From assembly GCA_009768935.1 (NCBI GenBank), contig WESA01000001.1, positions 1-64,000 on the forward strand: a stretch of 64,000 nucleotides of DNA, in the 5' to 3' direction. This document shows positions 16,711-23,904 of the stretch, piece by piece. Origin of the DNA: Rectinema subterraneum (lineage in GTDB: Bacteria > Spirochaetota > Spirochaetia > Treponematales > Rectinemataceae). Within the stretch, counting starts at the first letter, position 1. Each line of letters starts with the position of its first letter. The notes beneath the pieces were generated by a model. The model was not told the DNA's origin, did no database searches, and was given only the letters and a program-made list of their open reading frames with translations. Both the position numbers and the translations under genes were made by a program.

Positions 16711-17347
16711 GATGAAATTTGAGACCTTGCTTGCGCTGTTTGGCGATCAGGTAATTTTCGATTTTACGTCGGTTCTCGTGCTCTGCGGCGAATCGAGAGA
16801 ATCCACGCGCGTCGCCCTCCATCGCATGAAAAAAGCAGGCAAAATCATCGAGCTGAAGCGTGGGCTGTATGCCTTTGCCGCTCCCTACCGCCGTGTACCA
16901 CTCAACGCCGCAGCGCTTGCCAACCTACTCTATGCGCCCTCCTATCTCTCGGAGCGATGGGCGCTTTCATGGTACGGGGTCATCCCGGAAAAGACCGCGA
17001 TCTATACCTCTGTCACCACCCGACCAACCCGAAGCTTTGAGAATGCAATGGGGGTCTTCCAGTACCGGACAATCCAGACAACGCTCTTTGGTCCATACCG
17101 AACCGATACCATCATGGGGCAGCAGGTATCCATCGCACCCCCTGAGAAGGCTCTCTTCGATCTGTGGTATCTGGAGCACGGTGAATGGACGCAGGCGCGT
17201 ATGGAAGCCTATCGCTTTGAACCGCGCGCGGTGGACACGGCAGCCCTTCGAGCGCTGATTGCAGCGAGCGACCTGCCACGGCTTGCGCGCGCCATGCGAG
17301 TCTGGGAAGACTATGCGCGGGAAGCGGCACAAGGAGTCATAATATGA
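16709..17347 (+). CDS. AbiEi-family antitoxin (second locus)
   Basis: A 212-residue protein with an N-terminal helix-turn-helix (STRVALHRMKKAGKIIELKRGLYAF, about 31-55; shown here as the recognition region) and the AbiEi body. In the body, YAPSYLSERWAL, YTSVTTRPTRSF and APPEKALFDLWY correspond segment by segment to the antitoxin at 14875. It should repress its own promoter and neutralise the toxin encoded next. ATG at 16712 is an alternative start. The stop overlaps the toxin start (ATGA-like coupling at 17344). The locus is complete. Confidence 0.85.
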   Translation: MMKFETLLALFGDQVIFDFTSVLVLCGESRESTRVALHRMKKAGKIIELKRGLYAFAAPYRRVPLNAAALANLLYAPSYLSERWALSWYGVIPEKTAIYTSVTTRPTRSFENAMGVFQYRTIQTTLFGPYRTDTIMGQQVSIAPPEKALFDLWYLEHGEWTQARMEAYRFEPRAVDTAALRALIAASDLPRLARAMRVWEDYAREAAQGVII

Positions 17348-18144
17348 AGAACGACGCACTGGGGCTTGTTCATTCGATTGCAGATCCGACCGACAGACTC
17401 AATGTCCTGCGAGAGTACATCCAGGCACTCATTCTGCGAAGTCTCCATGAATCTCAGGCATTTACCTCCATTGCCTTCTTCGGAGACACCGCGCTGAGGT
17501 TCTTGTTCAATTTGCCACGCTTTTCCGAAGATCTGGACTTTTCTCTGGAATTGGAGAAAGAATATCGACCAGTCGTCTGGATGCAGAAAATAAAGAGAGA
17601 TTTGCAGTTTCAGGGGTATGAGGTTTCGATTTCCTGGAATGACAGGTCAGCGGTGCACGTGGCGTGGGTTGGAATTCCGCACCTACTGAAAGAAGCCGGG
17701 CTCAGCGGACATTCTGAGGAAAAACTATCGGTTAAACTCGAATTCGATACCAACCCACCTAAGGGAGCAGTGTGCGCATCGACGCTCATCAATCGCCACA
17801 CCCTCTTTGCCGTTCGGCACTATGATTTACCTTCACTCATGGCAGGAAAAGTGAACGCACTGCTCACGCGTTCATTTTGCAAGGGGCGCGATTGGTATGA
17901 CCTCGTGTGGTACCGAAGCCGAAGGCCACCTGTTGAGCCCAATCTTGAACTTCTCAGAAACGCGCTCGCGCAGCAAGGCGTTCACCTTGATGGCGACTGG
18001 CGAACACTCGTGCGAGACCGCATCAAACACACCGAATTTGAGGTCATCACCAAGGATGTTGCACCGTTCCTCGAATCGCATGAGGATGCAAAGCTGCTCA
18101 GGCCAGAGTATATCACAGCTTTATTGGAAGAAGGGCTTGGATGA
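17344..18144 (+). CDS. AbiEii-family nucleotidyltransferase toxin
   Basis: A 266-residue MNT-fold protein of the DUF1814/AbiEii family, which in characterised members transfers nucleotides and arrests growth during phage infection. The motif is FFGDTALRFLF at about 45-55, then RFSEDLDFSL (59-68), whose acidic pair D63/D65 binds metal. The usual GG of the nucleotide loop reads GD here, a change at a normally conserved position. MAGKVNALLTR and KGRDWYDLVWY are the later conserved lysine and K-x-R-D motifs. Translationally coupled to the antitoxin. Confidence 0.85.
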   Translation: MKNDALGLVHSIADPTDRLNVLREYIQALILRSLHESQAFTSIAFFGDTALRFLFNLPRFSEDLDFSLELEKEYRPVVWMQKIKRDLQFQGYEVSISWNDRSAVHVAWVGIPHLLKEAGLSGHSEEKLSVKLEFDTNPPKGAVCASTLINRHTLFAVRHYDLPSLMAGKVNALLTRSFCKGRDWYDLVWYRSRRPPVEPNLELLRNALAQQGVHLDGDWRTLVRDRIKHTEFEVITKDVAPFLESHEDAKLLRPEYITALLEEGLG

Positions 18145-18166
18145 GAGGGGATGAACGGGATGGCGT
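18145..18166 (+). repeat. array hairpin repeat, copy 8 (stub)
   Basis: Only a single unit remains (GGGGATGAACGGGATGGCG) directly after the AbiEii stop. It is followed by an ATPase-gene relic instead of the right arm, so the copy seems to have been cut by that rearrangement. Confidence 0.55.
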
Positions 18167-18170
18167 AAAG

Positions 18171-18332
18171 ATTGGCATTTAACTTCAAAAAAATATCAAA
18201 ATGTAATACTTTTCTTGACTTATCTATATTGATCATTCTGGACGAGATTCAGGCCTGCGAGCGCGCCTTGACGAGCCTCAAGTATTTCTGCAAAAGAGCG
18301 CCACAGTATCCCATCGTCGCGGCGGGAAGCGT
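18171..18332 (+). pseudogene. relic of a DUF4143 ATPase gene with internal deletion
   Basis: 18171-18228 matches the upstream region of the ATPase at 11773 (both contain CTTTTCTTGACTTATCTAT). 18228-18332 matches 12033-12137 inside that gene with about one mismatch in 105 bp, covering the Walker B region. The roughly 300 bp between these parts in the intact gene are absent here. It is a deleted second copy, not expressed as a protein. Confidence 0.85.
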
Positions 18333-18348
18333 CCGGCAATGCGTATGA

Positions 18349-18414
18349 TTGACTTTCTCATTTTGTCCAGTATAATCAATCAAGTGGTCAAAATTGGCAA
18401 AATTTGACCACTTG
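18349..18414 (+). promoter_or_regulatory. strong promoter with palindromic operator
   Basis: TTGACT (18349-18354), a 16-bp spacer and a perfect TATAAT (18371-18376). Overlapping the expected transcription start is a palindrome, CAAGTGGTCAAA (18381-18392) with TTTGACCACTTG (18403-18414). A repressor bound there would block initiation. It serves the ATPase at 18425, which has an AGGTGG ribosome site. Confidence 0.65.
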
Positions 18415-18424
18415 AGGTGGCAAA

Positions 18425-19699
18425 ATGATCAAGGATATGATCCTACGACAAAAATACGAAAAAGAAAAAATAGTAAAAGGCAACTATGTCGAGCGTAAAG
18501 AAAGAAGCACTGCAAAAAAATGGCTCGAAAGCGATTTGATCAAGGTAATCACAGGACCAAGAAGAGCAGGCAAATCAGTATTCGCCTTCATGCTTTTAAA
18601 AGAATCCCCTTTTATGTATTTCAACTTTGACGATGAATCGATACGGTTACGCAATGAATTCAATACAGACGAACTTATAAAAAGCCTCCATGAAGTATAT
18701 GGCCAGTCCAAAATTGTACTGTTTGACGAGATACAAAATCTACCTCAATGGGAGCTTTTCGTAAACAGATTACAGCGACAGGGCTATAATCTTATAATAA
18801 CAGGTTCAAATTCAAAACTCCTCAGCAAAGAACTTTCAACTGCGCTCACGGGAAGACATATCCCCATAGAAATCCTGCCGTTCAATTTCAGGGAATTTTT
18901 AAGCGCAAAGCATTTCGATTTCAAAGAAGAATTCCTGCAAATTCCGCAAAAAAAAGGAGAACTTCTTCGTTTGGCCGAGGAATACCTTCTTACAGGCGGT
19001 TTCCCCGAGATTGTGACAAAAGATCTTGAGCTCAAAGAATACTTAAGAACGCTTTTTGATTCAATCATATTGAAAGATGTTGTGCAAAGGTATCGCGTCA
19101 AATACACATCAGAAATAAGCGACATAGGAACATTTCTCGTCAATAATTTTGCAAGTCTATTGAGTTTTAGAAAGATACAAAACGCCCTTTCTTTGAGAAG
19201 CATCACGACGACTAAAAAGTATATCAACTACCTTGAAGAATCATATATCTTTTTTGAATTGTCGCAATTTTCAACAAAAGCAATCGAAAGAATGAAATCA
19301 CCGAGGAAAATGTATATCGTCGATAATGGCTATATCACCGCAAAATCGGTGAGAACTTCTTTCGATAGAGGCAAACTGCTCGAAAATCTTGTATTCATAG
19401 AACTGGTGAAACAAAAGAAAGAACCAAATAGCGATTTCTTTTACTACAAGACGAGGAATGGGAGAGAAGTTGATTTTGTCATACGAGAAAATCTGCATAT
19501 ATCAGAACTCATTCAGGTTTCATACGATACTTCGAATATCGAAACCACGCAACGAGAGATAAAAAGCCTGATCGAAGCACGCGAAGAACTCAATGCCCAA
19601 GAGTTAGAAGTCATAACCTGGGATGAAGAAAAAGAAATTGAGAAAAATGGAAAAACAATTACCTTTAAACCGATATTGAAGTGGTTGTTACACTCATAG
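18425..19699 (+). CDS. AAA ATPase with DUF4143 domain (AT-rich type)
   Basis: A 424-residue ATP-binding protein. Walker A is GPRRAGKSV (about 45-53), Walker B IVLFDEIQN, and the sensor ITGSNSKLL. The family hallmarks LTGRHIPIEILPFNFREFL and LTGGFPEIV are present. The C-terminal REVDFVIRENLHISELIQVSYD retains the first acidic pair, but where relatives have ExK it reads QVS, so a nuclease-like site would be incomplete. It differs from other array ATPases in base composition (AT-rich, Lys-rich) and in having its own palindromic operator, pointing to a separate origin. Confidence 0.86.
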   Translation: MIKDMILRQKYEKEKIVKGNYVERKERSTAKKWLESDLIKVITGPRRAGKSVFAFMLLKESPFMYFNFDDESIRLRNEFNTDELIKSLHEVYGQSKIVLFDEIQNLPQWELFVNRLQRQGYNLIITGSNSKLLSKELSTALTGRHIPIEILPFNFREFLSAKHFDFKEEFLQIPQKKGELLRLAEEYLLTGGFPEIVTKDLELKEYLRTLFDSIILKDVVQRYRVKYTSEISDIGTFLVNNFASLLSFRKIQNALSLRSITTTKKYINYLEESYIFFELSQFSTKAIERMKSPRKMYIVDNGYITAKSVRTSFDRGKLLENLVFIELVKQKKEPNSDFFYYKTRNGREVDFVIRENLHISELIQVSYDTSNIETTQREIKSLIEAREELNAQELEVITWDEEKEIEKNGKTITFKPILKWLLHS

Positions 19700-19711
19700 G
19701 GATACTGGGCG

Positions 19712-19890
19712 GGGATTTACGGGATGTTGGACGGGATGACGGGATAAGAACTAGACAGGATTACAGGATAATACAGGATGGACGGGATGGTTTTTTTTGG
19801 GGGAGGGAGGAGGTTTTATAACCCAATTATTTCATCCAGTGAATCCTGGAAAATCTTGTTATCATGTCGAATATCCTGTACATCCGGTCA
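19712..19890 (+). repeat. array hairpin repeat, copy 9
   Basis: A complete copy with linker GGTTTTTTTTGGGGGAGGG and core ACCCAATTATTTCATCCAG. The right arm ends TGTACATCCGGTCA. Positions 19891-20018 beyond it hold nothing recognised. Confidence 0.83.
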
Positions 19891-20018
19891 AAGGTGTGCT
19901 GCGCGGCCAATGAACCAAAGGCCAGCTTTTCACCCACGCGCACTACCCGGGAGGTCTCTTCATATTGTCTTGTCGAGCATTCGAGCAGACATGGCGCTCT
20001 TGAAACCTTTAATTTTGT

Positions 20019-20095
20019 CAATTATTTGGTAAAATTACCTATAATAATAGCAAATAATTGTTGCACTATGGTATTTAGATGCTATACTTCTCTAC
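20019..20095 (+). promoter_or_regulatory. operator pair and leaderless promoter
   Basis: CAATTATTTG (20019-20028) and its exact inverse CAAATAATTG (20051-20060) lie 32 bp apart start to start. They are followed by TTGCAC (20061-20066), a 16-bp spacer and TATACT (20083-20088). The -10 ends 7 nt before the ATG at 20096 with no ribosome-binding site. Confidence 0.6.
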
Positions 20096-21496
20096 ATGAA
20101 ACGGTATGCGCTCGAGATGCTCAGAAAATGGAAGAATGAGCCGAACAGAAAGCCGCTTGTCATTCGGGGTGCGCGGCAGGTGGGGAAGACGGAGCTCGTG
20201 CGGATCTTTGCGAAGGAAGAATTCGATACATTGATTGAAATCAACTTCGACGAACATCCTGGCAAGGCGAGCCTCTTCGCTGACGAGGATATACTATCGG
20301 TCATTCGATATATTGAAATCGACTCGAATATGAAGATATCTCCGGGCACAACGCTGCTGTTTCTGGATGAAATCCAGGCAGCTCCGTCGGTGCTTTCCAG
20401 GTTGCGATACTTCTATGAACGGATTCCTCAATTGCATGTTATTTGCGCCGGATCGCTGTTGGACTTTGCGCTCTCGGAACCCACCTTTTCGATGCCCGTC
20501 GGTCGCATTGAATTTCTGTATCTAGGGCCCATGACATTCGGAGAGTTCTTGCTTGCGCGCGGGCAAGGGGAGCTTGAGGATTACCTCGAATCGTATTCAC
20601 TGACACGTACAATCCCTGAGGCCATCCATGCGAAATTGCGCAGCTCTTTGAGAGATTACTTCTTGACCGGCGGGCTTCCCGGCGTGGTCAAAGCCTCTGT
20701 GCAATCGAATTGTGATCTCGAAGATGTGGCCCGAGAGCAGCACAGCATACTGCAAACCTATTATGCGGATTTCGGGAAATACAAGCAGAAGGTCAATGTT
20801 CCATTTCTGCAGGGTATATTCCGGAATATTCCTGCACAGGTGGGGAAAACCGTAAAGTACACTTCGCTGAATTCGCAGGCGAGGGCGGCCCAGGTAAAAG
20901 AAAACCTCGAACTTCTGGAGAAGGCGCGCCTTATCTACCGCGTATTCCATTCCGATGGCAATGGCATCCCGCTGGGCGCAGAAATAAACCCTTCCTATTT
21001 CAAGCTCATTTTTCTCGATACAGGCTTGCTCTCTGCATTTCTGGGTCTGCGGCTGACGGATTTTTTGCCGAATGCCGAATATACGTTGATCCATTCCGGC
21101 GCTGTGGCAGAACAGTTTGTCGGACAGCACCTCTTGTATTCCGCTGAGCCTTGGGCAGAACCATCGCTCTACTATTGGAACAGGCAAAGCCCCGGATCGA
21201 CCGCGGAAGTGGATTATCTCATGCAATGCAGGGGGCAGGTTATTCCTATAGAAGTAAAAGCTGGTTCTCGCGGCCGCCTGAGATCGCTGCACATGTTTGT
21301 GCAGGAAAAGCAGGTGCCGCTGGCAGTTCGCTTCAATACCGATCTGCCGTCCATCCATTCCACCCATACCGCGATTGCGGGAAAAGAAGCGAGGCCCTTT
21401 GTGCTGCTTTCGCTACCGCTCTATTTAGTAGAACAGACTCAAAGGCTTGTGGAGGGGATGGGAGACTGGACGGGATTACAGGATGGGACGGGATGA
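20096..21496 (+). CDS. AAA ATPase with DUF4143 domain
   Basis: A 466-residue ATP-binding protein. Walker A is GARQVGKTE (about 23-31), Walker B LLFLDEIQA, and the sensor CAGSLLDFAL. MPVGRIEFLYLGPMTFGEFL and LTGGLPGVV are family motifs. The C-terminal STAEVDYLMQCRGQVIPIEVK retains the ED...ExK nuclease-like set. The tail GMGDWTGLQDGTG is encoded by the hairpin repeat, so the original stop may have been lost. Related most closely to the genes at 11773 and 29360. Function unknown. Confidence 0.86.
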   Translation: MKRYALEMLRKWKNEPNRKPLVIRGARQVGKTELVRIFAKEEFDTLIEINFDEHPGKASLFADEDILSVIRYIEIDSNMKISPGTTLLFLDEIQAAPSVLSRLRYFYERIPQLHVICAGSLLDFALSEPTFSMPVGRIEFLYLGPMTFGEFLLARGQGELEDYLESYSLTRTIPEAIHAKLRSSLRDYFLTGGLPGVVKASVQSNCDLEDVAREQHSILQTYYADFGKYKQKVNVPFLQGIFRNIPAQVGKTVKYTSLNSQARAAQVKENLELLEKARLIYRVFHSDGNGIPLGAEINPSYFKLIFLDTGLLSAFLGLRLTDFLPNAEYTLIHSGAVAEQFVGQHLLYSAEPWAEPSLYYWNRQSPGSTAEVDYLMQCRGQVIPIEVKAGSRGRLRSLHMFVQEKQVPLAVRFNTDLPSIHSTHTAIAGKEARPFVLLSLPLYLVEQTQRLVEGMGDWTGLQDGTG

Positions 21497-21630
21497 GGAC
21501 TAGACAGGATTACAGGATAAGACAGGATTAACAGGATTTTTTTGTGGGGAAATGATTTAAGACACAATTATTTCATCCAGTGAATCCTGGAAAATCTTGT
21601 CATCCTGTCCAGTATCATGTATATCCGGTC
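21454..21630 (+). repeat. array hairpin repeat, copy 10
   Basis: The left arm forms the last codons of the preceding ATPase. The core is GATTTTTTTGTGGGGAAATG and the right arm ends ATATCCGGTC. Confidence 0.82.
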
Positions 21631-21782
21631 AGACAGGATGAACGGGATACTGGAGAGGATTTCAGGATGGGGAGGGATGAACGGGATTTTTTTTGGGGGG
21701 GAAGGGAGGTTTTAAAACCCAATTATTTCATCCAGTGAATCTTGGAAAATCCTGTCATCATGTCATGTATCCAGTAAATCAG
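21631..21782 (+). repeat. array hairpin repeat, copy 11 (tandem with copy 10)
   Basis: Begins AGACAGGATGAACGGGATAC directly after copy 10, giving another pair of adjacent separators without a gene. The core is TTTTTTTTGGGGGGGAAGGG. The right arm is shorter (ATCATGTCATGTATCCAG). Confidence 0.8.
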
Positions 21783-21799
21783 TCTTGAAAGAGGCCCAG

Positions 21800-22028
21800 T
21801 TATAGCGCCTTTTGAACGTAGCTCGAGAAGAGGCGGAAATCATCCAGGTGCTCCCATGCAATGGCATAGACAATAGCCAAATCGATGCTCTCAATTCAAC
21901 ACAAGAATATCTTGAATATCAACATCCTGAAATAACGTTTCTATGGAATTCGGCCTTTTTGCTTCGATTCGTTGGACACAACGCATAAGAGATTCTAGCT
22001 TGCTGGTAATAAGACTTTTATCTACCAT
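21800..22028 (-). pseudogene. HEPN (DUF86-type) toxin with its core deleted
   Basis: On the minus strand, from ATG at 22028, MVDKSLITSKLESLMRCVQR begins a HEPN/DUF86 protein and runs for 45 codons to a stop at 21891. In a shifted frame, SIDLAIVYAIAWEHLDDFRL follows to a stop at 21800, matching the C terminus of the same family. The part between them, which should hold the R-x4-6-H ribonuclease motif, is missing. The ATG lies 16 bp after the MNT stop, the usual arrangement for an MNT/HEPN pair. Confidence 0.7.
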
Positions 22029-22044
22029 TGATGAATTCCATTAT

Positions 22045-22458
22045 TCACAGGGTTTGGGCATGTTGGAGGATGGGATGTATATCTTCGATGCAGATAAGAC
22101 TGTTCAGGACGAGTTTCGTGTAGAGCTCGATGTCCCGGTTGAGAATGAGTATACCTTTGGATAACACCTGATGCAAGAAAAGCCCGCCTATGGTCCTTAG
22201 ATCCGACAGGTCAATTTCTCGCCCACATATCCGACTGAATATCAGGATATAATCGAGTTTTTCATCAATGGATATGGGGTGGCGTAATGCAAGGGCAATA
22301 TCGATATCGCTCTCTGCACGCAGCTGGTCATGTGCCGCGGAACCATGCAAAATTAAAAGAAGTATATCATCCTGCGCACCACAATACTCACGCAAGCGGG
22401 CAATGGTTTCTTCCTTGCTTCGGACTGCGCTGGAATTCATATGATAATGATACATCAT
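22045..22458 (-). CDS. MNT-type minimal nucleotidyltransferase (antitoxin of HEPN)
   Basis: A 137-residue protein with the minimal nucleotidyltransferase motif LHGSAAHDQLRAESDIDIAL at about 37-56: GS followed by the metal-binding D-x-D. A third acidic residue lies in GREIDLSDLRT. In characterised pairs such proteins silence the HEPN ribonuclease by adding nucleotides to it. Here the partner gene just downstream is broken, so the antitoxin is an orphan. Three in-frame ATGs occur near the start (22458, 22455, 22440) and the sequence does not decide between them. Confidence 0.8.
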   Translation of the reverse strand: MMYHYHMNSSAVRSKEETIARLREYCGAQDDILLLILHGSAAHDQLRAESDIDIALALRHPISIDEKLDYILIFSRICGREIDLSDLRTIGGLFLHQVLSKGILILNRDIELYTKLVLNSLICIEDIHPILQHAQTL

Positions 22459-22492
22459 TCGAAATAGCCGTACAATTCTTTCTGTAAAAGGA

Positions 22493-22660
22493 GATGGACA
22501 GGATACTGGAGAGGATGGACAGGATAAAAGCTAGACAGGATTAACAGGATTTTTTTGTGGGGAAATGATTTAAGACACAATTATTTCATCCAGTGAATCC
22601 TGGAAAATCTTGTCATCCTGTCGAGTATCATGTTCAACCTGTCATCATGTCAGATATCCA
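22493..22660 (+). repeat. array hairpin repeat, copy 12
   Basis: A copy with the same core as copy 10. The right arm overlaps the end of the gene on the minus strand at 22650: its stop codon (22650-22652) is provided by the repeat. Confidence 0.78.
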
Positions 22661-23471
22661 GCCAATCCCAATTATCATCCGATTTCTGGCGCGAGGGCAT
22701 GATGGATTCGAGTTCTTTGAGCGCTGAGGTGTACACGACAGTCTGTTCCATTCGAGCGTCGCTGGAGGCGATAAGGCGCTGCACGAGAGGGTCGGATGAA
22801 GGGGTTGGTTCATTCAATACATAAGCCAGGTTGAGAAGGTCGATCATTTTTTTGAGGAGCGCTTCAACTCGATGTCGATCGCGCGTGCTCAACGCGAGCA
22901 TACCGTCGCGAGTCATGCGCATCCAGAGAAGGAAGCGTTCATAGATATCCATGAGGTCTTCGCGAAGGATGTTGACGGTGTGATTTTTGAGGATTGAAGG
23001 CTTGAAAGCGTCCAGAATGTCCGAGGCTGCTTCGGCGCCGCTCTCTCGAAGCTCTCGCTGGTGGGGCTCGGAAATGCCAGTATACTGAATGCCGGTCAAG
23101 ACTCGGTTGAGAGCCCGTTCCGTGGCCTGATCCCGCATGGCAGTATCAGAAGCAAGGGTTTTTTTGGTGAGGGTGGTTTTGTCGAAAAGACGGGAGAGCT
23201 CAACGGTTAAAAAGAGCTCGATGTCGCCTTCATCGACCGAGAGGTTATAGGTATCGGCGAGGAGACGAAATCGTTCGCCCGGCGTGAAGAGTGGATCGTC
23301 GACTGTGTTTATTTCGTGAATATGGCGCGCGAATTCCTCAAGGAGGGAGCGCTCTCCCTCTGAAAGATCGCTGAGGTTGGTGCTGAAGGTGGCTCCCATT
23401 TCTTTGGCGAAGTTTTCGAAGACTTCGTACCTTTTTTTGGAGGTGCTCATGGTGGTTGTAGCGTATACCAC
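22650..23471 (-). CDS. uncharacterised helical protein sharing a C-terminal domain with the protein at 39066
   Basis: A 273-residue, mostly helical soluble protein with no recognised motif. MSTSKKRYEVF at residue 8 is an alternative start. Residues about 165-265 (LREDLMDIYERFLLWMR, then VLNEPTPSSDPLVQRL and VVYTSALKELES) align by eye with the C-terminal 120 residues of the protein at 39066-40712: LVDIYANYIAWMR, VLNEFMLLMNSPAKG and DPSEREVL. The two therefore share a domain of unknown function. It lies just downstream of the helicase-TPR gene on the same strand, separated only by two hairpin repeats, and may work with it. Confidence 0.6.
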   Translation of the reverse strand: MVYATTTMSTSKKRYEVFENFAKEMGATFSTNLSDLSEGERSLLEEFARHIHEINTVDDPLFTPGERFRLLADTYNLSVDEGDIELFLTVELSRLFDKTTLTKKTLASDTAMRDQATERALNRVLTGIQYTGISEPHQRELRESGAEAASDILDAFKPSILKNHTVNILREDLMDIYERFLLWMRMTRDGMLALSTRDRHRVEALLKKMIDLLNLAYVLNEPTPSSDPLVQRLIASSDARMEQTVVYTSALKELESIMPSRQKSDDNWDWLDI

Positions 23472-23506
23472 GGGAGGGCGCTCCGCAAGTGATGGTCGGG
23501 ATATTT

Positions 23507-23702
23507 GACGGGATGGACAGGATACTGGAAAGGATTAACAGGATACTAGACTGGATTTCAGGATGAGGAGGGATGGACGGGATGGAGACTTTTTTTTGGG
23601 GGGGGAAGAGAAGACAGGGGACGGGCTGTTGCTTTTCCCAAAAAACATCCTGTTAATCATGGAAAATCCTGTGATCATGTCCAGTATCATGTATATCCGG
23701 TC
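23507..23702 (+). repeat. array hairpin repeat, copy 13 (second core type)
   Basis: The left arm carries GATACTGGA-type units. The core differs from copies 1-12: TTTTTTTTGGGGGGGGAAGA, then AGACAGGGG, and TTTTCCCAAAAAAC closing the T/G run by base-pairing. The right arm begins ATCCTGTTAATCATGG. Confidence 0.78.
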
Positions 23703-23900
23703 AGAGGGAATGCACAGGATACTTGACTGGATTTCAGGATGAGGAGGGATGAACGGGATAAAGACTTTTTTTGGGGAAGAGAAGACAGGGGTCGCGCGGG
23801 GGTCTTTCGCCAAAAAAAAGATCCTGTTCATCTTGGAAAATCCTGTCATCCAGTCGAGTATCATGTACATCCAGTCGAGTATCCCGTACATCCAATCGAG
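23703..23900 (+). repeat. array hairpin repeat, copy 14 (tandem, second core type)
   Basis: Starts AGAGGGAATGCACAGGATAC right after copy 13. The core is TTTTTTTGGGGAAGAGAAGA and CCAAAAAAAAGATCCTG. The right arm contains four successive 18-bp CATCCAGTCGAGTATC-like units and stops at the helicase gene end. Confidence 0.78.
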
Positions 23901-23904
23901 AGGG

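Noticed and set aside
20597..21367. 256-codon minus-strand frame opposite the ATPase at 20096
   Set aside because: No start signal or motif; the plus strand carries the full ATPase.
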